The position numbers were made by a program, and so were the translations under genes. DNA of 64,000 nt from Brachypterus glaber (lineage: Eukaryota; Arthropoda; Insecta; Coleoptera; Kateretidae), in the NCBI GenBank assembly GCA_958510825.1, contig OY294054.1, positions 11,796,019-11,860,018 of the forward strand, written 5' to 3'. The notes below the pieces were generated by a model. The model worked only from the letters and a program-made list of their open reading frames with translations. It did no database searches and was not told the origin of the DNA. Below are positions 20,012-30,711 of the stretch, in pieces. The stretch's first letter is position 1. Every line of letters starts with the position of its first letter.

Positions 20012-20190
20012 TTTTTTATTAAAAACTATGCAAAATAAAAAAAAAACAGCAAGCTGGTCGTTTCCTAACTTCGTGCTTGCGCTAAATATATTGTCTCTTA
20101 AAACTAGTATCTTAATTTACTAGTAAGTTAAGTTTTAAAGGCAAGTTTTGTTTTATTTTAGGAGAGCACAGAAACCAAATCAAACGATGG

Positions 20191-21293
20191 TCCAGTATTA
20201 TGTTTAATGAAATGGATAGAGAATATAATATTCATTCATTTTTAATTAAATAACACAGGCCCACAATTTTTTTTTTGTGAGTCTTGGATTCCAATATGAT
20301 TTTACTATGAATTTTTTCCCGCTGAAACTGACTCCGCAACCCGTTTAACCCCTACACGTCAGAATTTTGACATAACCTCAAAAAACACCCGAAAAACTAC
20401 TGAAACCTCTAAAATCATCTGTGCCATACCACTGTCACCCTCCTGTCCCCAAATTGCTAATTCTAAAACCCCAGAAACTTATAATCCCCTAACCTCATAA
20501 TACCATAGCCGCATAACCTCCAAACCCCGTAACCTCATTAAGTAGAAAAATCTAGTTTGGGAAAACAGAAAAAATTCTTCAGTTTTTTTTGTGGAACATA
20601 GTCATAGGTAAGTAACTCTATAACCACAAAATCCCTTAACACTATAACCTCAAAATCCCTTCACTTCGTAACCCCATATACTATATCCCCTTAATCCCGT
20701 TATCCTATTGTGTGGAGAAGTCCGGTCGAAAAAATAATGAAGTAGACCTTGATTTATGACTTCACTCACAAAACTCTTATGATTTTGAGAACCGGATTTC
20801 TCCACAGAAAAGATGGGGTTAAGAAGTTGTAATATATGGGGTTACGGAGTGAAGGGGTTAGGAGGTGTGATGGGATTTTAGGGTTATACAGTTACTGATT
20901 CATAACTATATTCTACAAGAAAATTTCACGTAATTGTTCTGTTTTCCCGAACCAGATTTTTCTACTTAATGAGGTTACGGGGTTTTGAGGTTATGGAATA
21001 AAGGTATTCCGAGGTGAGGGGATTATGGGGTTACGAAATTACGAATTTGGAGGCAGGAGGTGAAAGTGGTATGGAGTAGATGATTTTAGCCGTTTCAGTA
21101 GTTTTACGGGTGTTTTTTGAGGTTGTCAAAATCCTGACGTGTAGGGGTTAAACGGGTTACGGATTCGGTTTCAGCGGCAAAAAATACATAGGAATATCAC
21201 ATTGGAATCCAAGACTCACAAAAAAATTTTTTTTGTGGGCCTGTTATTTAATTAAAAATGAATGAATATCCATTTCATTAAACATAATACTGG
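20191..21293. mobile_element. 1.1-kb palindrome (foldback) with CAGGCCCAC ends
   Basis: Arms of about 545 bases mirror around about 20745. Paired words are CCAGTATTATGTTTAATGAA / TTCATTAAACATAATACTGG, AACCCGTTTAACCCCTACAC / GTGTAGGGGTTAAACGGGTT, and AACCTCATTAAGTAGAAAAA / TTTTTCTACTTAATGAGGTT. The symmetry runs past the ACACAGGCCCACAA-type terminus into about 55 bases of apparent flank on both sides. Partial relatives lie at 21300-21335 and 26367-26490. The arms consist of CCTCATAACC/CCCTAACC-like short words, so strand composition is skewed: C-rich on the left arm, G-rich on the right. No coding capacity. Confidence 0.8.
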
Positions 21294-22581
21294 AAAAAGA
21301 CTCACAAAAAAAATTTTTTGTGGGCTTGTGTAATTTACTGATATTAATATTAATATTAATTAATTTTATGTTTTACTTGCTCCATATCAGTTACAAATGT
21401 AGGGGGAGATACTCATAAATGAAGCATATTACTGAATGGGATGGTGCCTGTTTCTGAACTATGCTTTGGTTTTGGTTTTTGGTTTTTGTTACCATGATTA
21501 GATGGCCCTAGATGTGCAGTAAAAAATTGAACATGGCGAAGTTTAGGCAGCTGGGTTTTTGATAAATTAAATAAATTAGTTTTATCAAGTCAAAAGTAAT
21601 TTTTTTAATAATTTTAAAAGATATTGTTTTGGCGAAAGGCAAAAGGAAACTGTTTGAATTTGGTATATGTGATAGTCTAGAACAATATGAAACATATACC
21701 AAATAATCGAATATTATAGATAAAGGTAAATATTTTTAGCAATTTTTTTTATTGTTAGTATTATTGAATGGGGCAAATTTCGCTTCCTTGAATGGGACAA
21801 CAATTTTATGGCATATTTCATTCCTATCCATCTCTTTTAGATAAGACATTACTCTAAAAAGATAGAAAGAGCCTGGGGTACTACCTATACAACAATTTGC
21901 AACAGTTAGAACTCGAAACAATCTAATATTTCATATTGGTTTGGAAAATTATTTAAAGTAAATTCTATGTAAAACAAATAATTTAACACTTTAACAGCTA
22001 TTTTTTGTTATGAAATGACATTATAGGTTTATTGTTATTAGTTATTAGTAATAATGATAGTTATTTTATGATTTGTTATCTTTAATAGCAATTTTGTATT
22101 CAATAATACCCTGTTCCCTAGGGCAATATACTCCAAATTTTGTTTGCAGTTGATGATGGTTCATTTAGGGGTCGTTTAGGGGCCCTAAACTTTCAATTTT
22201 GTCAATTTTACAAGATTATTTGGTATTTCACGACAACAGTTTTGGAAATGCTGGATGAATTTATACAACCTTATAATCAGTCATCGGCGAATTTCCAGTG
22301 CTCGCATAGGCTCCGCGTCGATTCTATCGTTGACGCGAGGTTTTAAATATTTACATTTTTATTTTCTTCGAAAACCACCCATATATTTACATATTTATAG
22401 TTAATATGTATATTGAATATTGTTGTGTGTAACAAATTAGTCGTCAAATGTTTCGATTTAGTGACCTTTATAAAAATTTCCCTCATAATTCGGCAAAATT
22501 ATTCCGTAAGCCTATGTATCTGTGTTTATTTTCAACGTTGATGAGTCACAACTGAATTTATTCCGATTAATGCTTATAATA
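21294..22581. other. Non-coding stretch with an element fragment at its start
   Basis: GACTCACAAAAAAAATTTTT followed by TGTGGGCTTGTGT at about 21299-21333 is a second terminus of the preceding palindrome family. A half copy of the 23887 palindrome (ATGTATCTGTGTTTATTTTC) lies at about 22517-22565. The rest is unremarkable, and the open frames at 21508-21921 and 22140-22346 show no domains. Confidence 0.4.
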
Positions 22582-22776
22582 CAGGGTGGTCGACGGCCGC
22601 GGCGAACCCATTGCTTAATCAACGGATGGCTTGAACATTGCTGAACTTCGTGTAGCGCTGCCTGGTGACTAAATTTCCCTGAACCAAACTATCGTTTAAG
22701 ACCGGCCCCACCTTTCTGCCCCTCCTACCCAATTTTCTACAGCGCAACCATATAAAAAAATCTTTGGACCACCCTG
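22582..22776. mobile_element. TA-flanked mariner-type MITE, 195 bp
   Basis: TA (22580-22581) precedes CAGGGTGGTCG, and GGACCACCCTG is followed by TA (22777-22778). The interior is GC-richer than its surroundings (GACGGCCGCGGCG, ACCGGCCCCACC). The TA duplication and short perfect inverted ends fit a Tc1/mariner MITE. Confidence 0.8.
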
Positions 22777-23640
22777 TATAAGGCTCATATCTTAATAAAT
22801 ATATAATATAAATATTTATTTTTTTATACTGTGGTAGCAGTTGATGCAGAATGACCTATTATAATGTCAAAATTGTCTAAGTAAAATTTCTGGGAGTCGA
22901 AGGGCTATCTTAGAAACAGTATCTTATTAGGTATAGTTTTAAAACAGAAACCAAATCATACGGTGGATTAGTTCGCTTATAGCTAATGTTTAAATTGGAG
23001 GTAACGAACCGTAAGGTTTTCAGGTAGCCTAGCTGATGTAGGGCATACAGAAGTTTAAATCGACCAAATTAATTAATAATACATACACAGATAAAAATTA
23101 TTCACATAATAAGTAATGTAAAATATCACATATTTGTTAACTATATATTTTTACGTTTGTCGTGGTGTTTTAATCTCCAGCCTCATGATCGTAAAAACTG
23201 GTATCTAGGGGTTTTTAGATTGCTGAAACGGAATCCATTATCAAAAGTTCGAGATTAAAAATCGGGGAATTAATATGGTGGGAAAATTTCATAAATTTTA
23301 ATGAATTTTGAAATGGCATTTAGTGGTTTCGAGGTTGCTGAAACCGAATCTATTATTGAAAATTTAAAATTCAAAATTGCCTATCCTCAGCTTTAAAAAT
23401 GAAAAAAATTGATTTTTTATTTTTCAAAATTTTATTTTTTAAAATGCCTTTTTTCCCAAATTTTAGCAAAATCGGAAACTAAGTTGCTGAAACCGAATCT
23501 ATTATTGAAAATTTAAAATTGCCGATGCTCAGTTTCGTTTAAATTTGGCAAAAATTAAAAAAATCGATAAGCCATTTTTTATTTGTTATCCTAAATTTAG
23601 GAAATTTGGGTACTGGCCCGCATTAAGGTTCTAAAAAATG
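22777..23640. repeat. Region with three spaced GTTGCTGAAACCGAATC words
   Basis: GATTGCTGAAACGGAATCCA (23218), GTTGCTGAAACCGAATCTAT (23331) and the same again (23482) are each followed by TTATTGAAAATTTAAAATT-like sequence. This indicates a degenerate tandem or higher-order repeat with 110-150-base spacing. A related TTTCAGCAACCTTAAAAACC repeat begins at 63822. The part before 23160 shows nothing recognisable. Confidence 0.6.
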
Positions 23641-23886
23641 ACTTTATAGCAAATTTCAGCAAAATCGAACATTTAAAAAAACAATGGACCACCCTAATGT
23701 CGCGGACTTTTTTTCAAAGATTTTTATGAGATTTAAAACCAGCATTGTCAAAAATAGCAGTATGCAAAAAATCAGATTTTTGTCACTTTTTTATTCCTGG
23801 ACACCAATCCTGGACCCCAATCACGTCTTAAACTACTCTCTAAAAAATTTATGCAGGCCTGTGTTATTAACATACCCAGGTGAGAA

Positions 23887-23995
23887 CCCAGTTATAGGTC
23901 ATAAATGTGCAAATAAATGCAGAAACATACACACACATAGTATGTGTGTGTATGTATCTGTATTTATTTTCGACGTGTATGACTCATAACTGGAT
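23887..23995. repeat. 109-bp palindromic MITE with (CA)n/(TG)n in the stem
   Basis: The arms CCAGTTATAGGTCATAAATG ... CAGAAACATACACACACATA and TATGTGTGTGTATGTATCTG ... GACTCATAACTGG mirror around 23940/23941. A half copy without the partner arm is at about 22517-22565. Confidence 0.7.
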
Positions 23996-24250
23996 CCTAG
24001 CCGGGCGATAGTTATTAATTAATAAAATTAAAAATCATTGGAATTAAACTCATTATTTAATATGTCAATGCCTAATGTAAGGCTGTGAATAATTCTTCTG
24101 TAAAATTGAGATTAATTAATTTTTGAAACCGCCATTAAGCACGTACACATTTGGAAAGTAATTAGCGTTCAGTTTACGATCGTAGACCAATTTGTTTTCT
24201 ATACCTAACAAGTACCATCCCTAATCGTGAACTTTAATACAACATCAATA

Positions 24251-25052
24251 CGTCGGCTTACAAGTAAAAGGCACTAAGTCACTTTTTTGCAAAAATGGGA
24301 TTTTAATAGCACTGTATCTAATTTTTGATGATCTATGTATAGGTAAACCGAACTAACTTCTAGGTGGACTGCCAAGGGAGTTACCCCCTATACAAAACGC
24401 ACCAATTTGTTTTTGTTTAAAATTTTACCTGGCAATAGGCACTAAGTCACTTAGTGCACTTAGTGCGTTTTACTTGTAGATTATTTCAAATGTTTCTGCA
24501 CTAAACGACTTTCTAAAAAGAGTTAATTTATAAAACTATGATTGCTTGAATCATTTATATGATACAATATCGCGTTATTTATTGTACTGACAAACGCATT
24601 CAAATTTTAACTGATAGATTATTATTTAATTTTGCTCTTAAATCCTTGGTTACTACATAAATAACAAGAATATAAGAAAAAAACTAAAGTTCGCGGCCCT
24701 TAGAATTGCACCGTGAAGTGTTTTATCATTTATAATTCATTATAATTATTGACTTTAGGAGATGCTTCTTTGCCGGCACAGCCGATGGCCTCTGAAAACT
24801 GTCTTAGTTCTGGCATAGTAAGCAGTTTCATATAATTAATACTAATTAATTTTATTAAAGTCCAAAATGGAAACTTTCTTTAAACAATCAAAAAGTCCAA
24901 ACCCTTCTTTTAAAAATCTAGTTTTTGAAAAGGTATGTAAACATCTTGTTTTCTACTTAGTTATACTTTTAATTAATAGAAGGGTTTTAATTTTAAATAG
25001 TTGTTTTTTATATTATTTTATTGACTTAGTGCTCTTTACTTGTAAGCCGACG
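24251..25052. mobile_element. TIR element, CGTCGGCTTACAAG ends, 802 bp
   Basis: CGTCGGCTTACAAGTAAAAG then GCACTAAGTC on the left is matched by the inverted GACTTAGTGC ... TACTTGTAAGCCGACG on the right. An internal palindromic cluster at about 24430-24476 (GGCACTAAGTCACTTAGTGC, then ACTTAGTGCG and TTTTACTTGTA) repeats the terminal motif. No transposase is visible; the open frame at 24867-25070 is short and unrecognised. Confidence 0.75.
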
Positions 25053-25302
25053 TCGTGGGCCTACAAGTAAAAGGCACTAAGTCTATGTCTTTTTTCAAAT
25101 TTATTTGAATTAAACTACTTCAATTTTTCTTTATTTAACTGCAAATGGGACATCATTATGTCAAAACATGTCATTGCAATTTGCGGTAGTTTTTTTCCAA
25201 AAACAATTATTATAAAAATTAAAAAACAACAATGAAAGTTAAATTTGTCAATATCTCAAAGCCATGTTTTTGGACTTAGTGCTTTTTTTTTGTAAGCCGA
25301 CG
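25051..25302. mobile_element. Second element sharing the CGTCGGCTTACAAG ends
   Basis: CGTCGTGGGCCTACAAGTAA then AAGGCACTAAGTC lies at the left and GGACTTAGTGC ... TGTAAGCCGACG at the right. It shares its left CG with the right end of the preceding element, so three termini sit in a row around two interiors. The short interior has no coding frame. Confidence 0.7.
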
Positions 25303-26366
25303 AATACACTGCAAGCAAAATGGTGCTGCCAACCAAGAAATACTTCCCCCATATAGATATAAAAATTTCAAAAAACAAAAAATTAAAAAAAAATCGAAAA
25401 GGGATTTTTTTTTTGAAAAAAGTGTCCCCCTTTGGTCTCCTTTCCTTGCCCCGATTTCAACAATAAACAATCATATCTGCATCACCGGTGAAGGCGATGT
25501 TGGACCAATCAGATCAGTGTGACACTCTGTGACAAGGGGAAAGGTCAAGAAAACCAAAAAAAGCGTGACATACTTTATGGACGTACCCTTATGTACTCAT
25601 AGTTGGATCACCCTGTACGTACGTGACTTATTACCAAAACTCTGTTATACTTAATTTTTGTATGGTGTAGACTCAACAAAGTAGAAATTCTATTATGTGG
25701 TGTATTATAAGAGTTTTGACACCACTAGGTCGATTTGTGGGCAGTATAAAAGCCATTTATTCAAACTTAGTACCGCTAATCTAGATTTATGGGGCTTACT
25801 CTAAGGAATTTACTACTAATTTAAATACATTTAAGTGCATAGAGATGCAGTATGCGTAGTTAAATTTTATAGTTTTGGTAAGAGGATTTTGCTTTTATAG
25901 GTATTTTAAATCTGGTTATGAACTTTTTTTGCCTCAAAAATCAAAAATTTTCGAAAATCAAGACAAAAAACTGGACTTCTTTTTTTTAATGAATACTGTC
26001 GCAGGTAGGTACTCTTAAAACTAAACGGACCTATAAAAAATATTAAAATTTAAAAGTCTTGATTTTGTTGAATTTTGTGTCAAATTGTGGATGCCGTATT
26101 AACATGTTTTAAGTTTTTTGGGGAAAAGTGTTTTAGACAAAAGAGGTAGCTCAATAGTTGCTTAAAAAACTGGTTTTGTTACATAATCAACCAAGAAATA
26201 TCAAGTTTCCCAACATGCAAAAATCAGAAAAATTCAAATTTGGGAGAGTGGCCGCCCCCAAACGTAAGTAATATAAAAATTTAAAAAAAAATGGTTTTGG
26301 AGTACACATATATGTTTAACAACACACAAAAAAATAATTTATTTAAAACTGGTCGAGCGCCCAAAT
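25303..26366. other. Non-coding stretch with one TA-flanked element end
   Basis: ATAGTTGGATCACCCTGTA at about 25597-25616 is a typical right end of the CAGGGTGATCC-type elements. No left partner was seen. Otherwise AT-rich sequence without supported genes. Confidence 0.4.
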
Positions 26367-26490
26367 AACACAGGACCACAAATGTTTTCTGTCTATTGAC
26401 CGGGATCAAAAATGGTATTCTAGGTATATTTTTGGTCGCTGAACACGAATCCGTAGCCCGTTTTGGCCCATCACGTCAGGATTTTCTTTT
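26367..26490. repeat. Fragment of the CAGGCCCAC palindrome family
   Basis: AATAACACAGGACCACAAAT, then ACACGAATCCGTAGCCCGTT and CACGTCAGGATTTT, follow the same order as the ends of the 20191-21293 palindrome. Confidence 0.6.
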
Positions 26491-26719
26491 TAAATAGAAA
26501 AAAAAATAATTTTTTCCTTTCGAAAATTTTATTTCGCTCATATTTTTCAAAATATTAATGTAAAGGCCTGTTTTTTGGAATCAGCTATCGGCATGATTTT
26601 TTTTTTAATCTAAGATATAGTCAAAATCGTCAAATTTTGGTCATCGTCAAAATAACTCGATTTTGGTTGAAAAAAAAGTCTTGCAAGAAAGCGTTCTAGA
26701 GCAAAATAAGGTCTAATTA

Positions 26720-26962
26720 GGGAATGTTCAAGTATTACGTAACGCAAAATGTACCAAAATTCATACACTTCATACCTCGGTTCTCGCGTTATTCAAGTCT
26801 GTAGAGATTTCATATTTTGGCTACCCCCCCCCCCTAACATACCCCCTATTAGTGGGGGTAGCCAAAATATGAAATCTCTATAATCTATAATAACGCGAGA
26901 ACCGGGGTATGAAATGTATGAATTTTGGTACTAATTGCGTTACGTAATACTTGAACGTTCCC
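26720..26962. mobile_element. Harbinger-like foldback MITE, 243 bp
   Basis: TTA at 26717-26719 and 26963-26965 flanks GGGAATGTTCAAGTATTACG and the inverted CTTGAACGTTCCC. Unlike the copy at 12177, this one is palindromic almost to its centre (GGCTACCCCCCCCC / TAGTGGGGGTAGCC), with AGAGATTTCATATTTTGGCT and its complement in the arms. It shares the termini but has a different interior, so it is a separate subfamily. Confidence 0.85.
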
Positions 26963-27407
26963 TTAGATCCTTTTCTTTCACACCAGTCGATAGAGCTCAT
27001 TTTTTTGAACAGCCTTGTTTTTGTAGTTTTTGAGAGCAGTAATTATTTGTCCCACTTTTCATATAAAATTAAACAAAAAACTAGAGGTAACTGCTTCGCA
27101 TGTTGTCCTTAATCCATTCGTTGAAAACCAGAGCGCCAAAGCGACTGGATAAAAAACAGATATATAAACATTACATAAGGATTTGTATTTAATTCTTTTG
27201 CATTCTGTTGGTTTACTACATGACATACTGTCATAAATGCGCCAACCACAAATTGTACTATAGTATAGTACACTATGACATAAGATAACAAATGTTGTTC
27301 TATTTATTACAATTTTATGTTGTTTACCTCTTAATTCTGCAACTGGTTGTTGTATGATATAATATATTTATGTTATAACATATTAGTAGTTATAGTTAGC
27401 CCCTATA
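26963..27407. other. Non-coding stretch, nothing recognised
   Basis: AT-rich. The short open frame at 27109-27291 has no recognisable motif. Confidence 0.4.
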
Positions 27408-28243
27408 CTGCCCCGCTAAATAAGTTGTCCTATCTACAAAAAATAACTTTTTGTGATAAGCACACTATTGTATTGCTTTACATTATCCCAATGTGTCTAC
27501 TAATAAGAAAAATTAAATTAAAATTAAAAACGAACAAAATAAAATTAAAAAATATAAAAAATTTCGTCCATACGGTCAGAATCCGGCAATGTTCCGAGAA
27601 CCGATGCAGCGTTTCCCCTCTGTATTGCAATGCTAATTTTTTGTATCAAGAATGACTTTGATTTTTTTTTTCGAAAGTTAAATTTTGAATTTTCTTCCCA
27701 ATATTTCCTATTAAATTTTTGGCCTCTTCACCCCATGGTCCAAAAGTTTCAATTGCAAATGGAACAAAAATATAACTATTTTCTAATTCTTTGTATCTTG
27801 AATGTTTCTTATTTTCTCCTAAACGGGCCGCTTCCCCTGCCTTTTGGCAAGTTAAGAAATGTCCTATCTAAAACTCAAATCCTAAAAATTAGATATTTGT
27901 CCTTTGTGGAAAATTTTCAATGTTTTTTAAATAAAATTGTCCTAACTAGTCTTTACTAGACGAATAAGTCAGGACTAGGACTGACTTTACAGATCTTAGT
28001 AATTTGATCGGACTTTTTAGATTATTTTGTCCTAACTTTCTTAGATAGAACAAATCCATTTAGTATGACAATTAATTTTTTCTCACAACAAAGGATATCA
28101 CGTATTTTTGATTTAAAATAAAGCAAAACCCAACGCCATATTTATTTAAACATGTTTTCAAAAAGTGCATACAAAAACAATAAAACTGGCCATATCTCAA
28201 AACATCTAATTTGCAGGTAGGACAACTTGTCTTAGCAGGGCAG
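27408..28243. mobile_element. TA-flanked element, 836 bp, with repeated TTGTCCTA words
   Basis: TA precedes CTGCCCCGCTAAATAAGTTG then TCCTATCTAC, and GTAGGACAACTTGTCTTAGC then AGGGCAG precedes TA: about 35-bp inverted ends. TTGTCCTA-like words recur inside at about 27422, 27860, 27934, 28030 and, inverted, 27973 and 28217. They could be subterminal transposase-binding sites. No domain is recognisable in the internal frames (27347-27959). Confidence 0.7.
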
Positions 28244-28390
28244 TATAGTACAACAACATTTCTATCAGTGTTGGGTAATATACAGTTTTGCTAAAGACTC
28301 CGACAAAGTTGGTATATAGCTTGACTATAAGTATTGATTTGTCCAGCAATAATGATTGCTGGATTATAATCATTTGGATGGTGGTATATA

Positions 28391-29078
28391 CAGTGCGGTC
28401 CAAAAGTCACCCCCCCCCCCTTCTTAACTTTTGAACGAGTTGAGATATCGATTTCAAATTTAGAACTCTTAAATAAGACGACTTAAACTATCTTTAAGCA
28501 TATATTTGATACTTTTATCTCTTAAAATGTGAGCAGGGGGGCATGGGGGGATTTTTTTTAAATGGAAAGGGGGGTCGTGTGATACATCATTTTAAAGCCT
28601 TTAAAATTCTCTGTATAACCATACATTTAAAAAAAATTTAAACATGTTTTTTAAGGTTTTGATTTTTCAGTTTTTTGTGCTAAAAAAATAAATTTTTAAG
28701 TTTTTTTTTGTTAATTTTTATTTATGTCAACTAAAATTAGGCATTTTTAAAAAATTGTTTGGATTTTTTTAGAGAAATTTTGACAAAAATACCCATTTTC
28801 AACCCTATTTTAAACCCAAAAAAAAATGTTTAAAAAAAATAAAAAATTTACAGTTAAATGGAGAATTTTATAAGCTTTAAAATGATACATACACGACCCA
28901 CCTTTCCATTTAAAAAAATGTAGCCCCATGCCCCCCCTGCCCACATTTTAAGAGCTAAAAGTATCAAATATATGCTTAAAGATAGTTTAAGTTGTCTTAT
29001 TTAAGAGTTCTAAATTTGAAGTCGATATCTAAACTCGTTCAAAAGTTAAGAGGGGGGGGTGACTTTTGGACCGCTCTG
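28391..29078. mobile_element. TA-flanked foldback element, 688 bp (family F2, full)
   Basis: TA then CAGTGCGGTCCAAAAGTCAC and, at the right, GTGACTTTTGGACCGCTCTG then TA. The arms extend about 250 bases or more, with C-run/G-run blocks and AGTTGTCTTATTTAAGAGTT-type words. The interior is poly-T/poly-A rich. A second copy is at 32168-32820. Confidence 0.85.
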
Positions 29079-29612
29079 TATATATACTTTTATAGTGTAT
29101 GGTGAGCACTGTCCAGATTAGGACAACAGGTTATCATTTCTAAAAAAACATTAAATTTTTTCTACAAAATACAAAATCACCAAGGCTTAGTGAGGGGTCC
29201 TTTTAAAAATACTTAAATCAGTGTTTTTACTTCTTTTTGAAATTGAGTAGAATTCTTTCCTTTTTTTGAAAAAAGTGTAGATACCTTGTTTCGATTTAGA
29301 TTTGCTTTTGCCCTAAAGCCTTGTTTTAATAGGCTTTAACTTAAAGCCTTTAATGGATATTAAAATTTCATAACTAAATGGAATATATATTAATGTATTC
29401 TTTTAAGCTGCAATAACAAATAAAGAGCGTCATATGTAAAACGTTGTAAGCATACCTTTTTCACAGTTTATTTTTAGCGATCTTTCAAAAAGAAAAATAT
29501 ATATTTTTTACTAAGGTGTAGCTTACAGCTACATACATAGAAGATTTAAAATTTGGTTTTATTTTAAAAAGTACCTCTTAATATGTAAAAAAAAAGGGTT
29601 TCTTTAAATATA
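29079..29612. other. Non-coding stretch, nothing recognised
   Basis: AT-rich and without open frames or clear inverted repeats. A single TTAGGACAACAGG word near 29117 echoes the TTGTCCTA motif of the 27408 element. Confidence 0.4.
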
Positions 29613-30070
29613 CAGGGCAAGCTATCTAAGACGTACAGGGAATTTTTTGGCGTTATTGCTAAAGCTACCAATTTGAAATTGATAATATAAAGTTTTTTAG
29701 CTGTTTTTGGAGTTGTGGCCATGTGAAACTAAATTTTAATAATAAATCTTGTTTTTTCTTTAAGGTTTAATACTTTTTGTAAATAGTAACTTCATTTTTT
29801 AAACAAAAAACCGCAATTGAAAAATTAATAATTACAGAAAATATTGAACGTTAAAGAAAAAGAAACAGTTTTCAGATTTTAGAGGTTTTAACTAAAGTTT
29901 ATTATTAAAATTCAGTTTCATATGGCCCTAAGTCCAAAACAAAAACTTTGTTTAGACAGATTAATTGCTTATTAGGTCTATAATAAATAGTATCACTTTA
30001 AGATTGGTACTTTAGAAAGAAAGCCAAAAAAAGCCAAAAAATGCCCTGTACGTCTTAGATGCCCGCCTTG
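29613..30070. mobile_element. TA-flanked foldback element, 458 bp
   Basis: TA precedes CAGGGCAAGCTATCTAAGAC then GTACAGGG, and CCCTGTACGTCTTAGATGCC then CGCCTTG precedes TA. The arms continue through TTTTTGGC/GCCAAAAA and TTAGTTTCA-type words around a centre near 29840. Confidence 0.8.
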
Positions 30071-30510
30071 TATATGTTGCTTTTTAAAAGCCCGCCAAAA
30101 ATATATATAAATTAAAAATTAAAAAATATTTTTCAATAACATAACTCTCATGCGTACGTTCTTTTTTTAGATTTTTTACTCACTTTTCTTGTGTAAGATT
30201 TGGTAAGATTTTCATACCTTACACGTACATTGTAGATAAGATTTTTGACCACCCCTCTTAAAATCTCACGGAATTTAAGCATGATCCCTTATTTAAAATA
30301 AGTACAACCAAGTTATTTGTATGCCAAGACCTAAAAATATAATAATAATAGTAATAATATCTGAGCGAGAATTGTTAGCCGATGTAGAAAAAATTTGTAA
30401 CAAAACATTGAATTCAGAATTTAAAAACAAAAAGTTGAGTAGTTTTAGAAAAAGGTAGAAGGAGTGGGCTTTGGTGTGGAAATTAACATTACTTTTAATC
30501 CTGTACTATA

Positions 30511-30711
30511 CAGGGTGATTTAGAAATAAGGTACAACATTTTAAAGGGTGATTCTAGGTCTAACAATGTGAAAAAAGTTCATAATGTCAAAAAATCTACG
30601 TAAAAAAAGTTTTGGGCAAAAAAGTGACATCGCCCCCATATTGCACGTCCCTGGTTAAAATTACCAAATAAAAATTACATAAAAGGATAGCCTTATTTCT
30701 AAAACACCCAG
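30511..30711. mobile_element. TA-flanked MITE, 201 bp
   Basis: TA then CAGGGTGATTTAGAAATAAG and, at the right, CTTATTTCTAAAACACCCAG then TA. The inverted ends are about 21 bases with few mismatches. The interior has GGTACAACATTTTAAAGGGT. Confidence 0.8.

Noticed and set aside
20191..21293. CCCTAACC-like words suggesting telomeric repeat
   Set aside because: Words are irregular and embedded in a palindromic element; no TTAGG array typical of insect telomeres.
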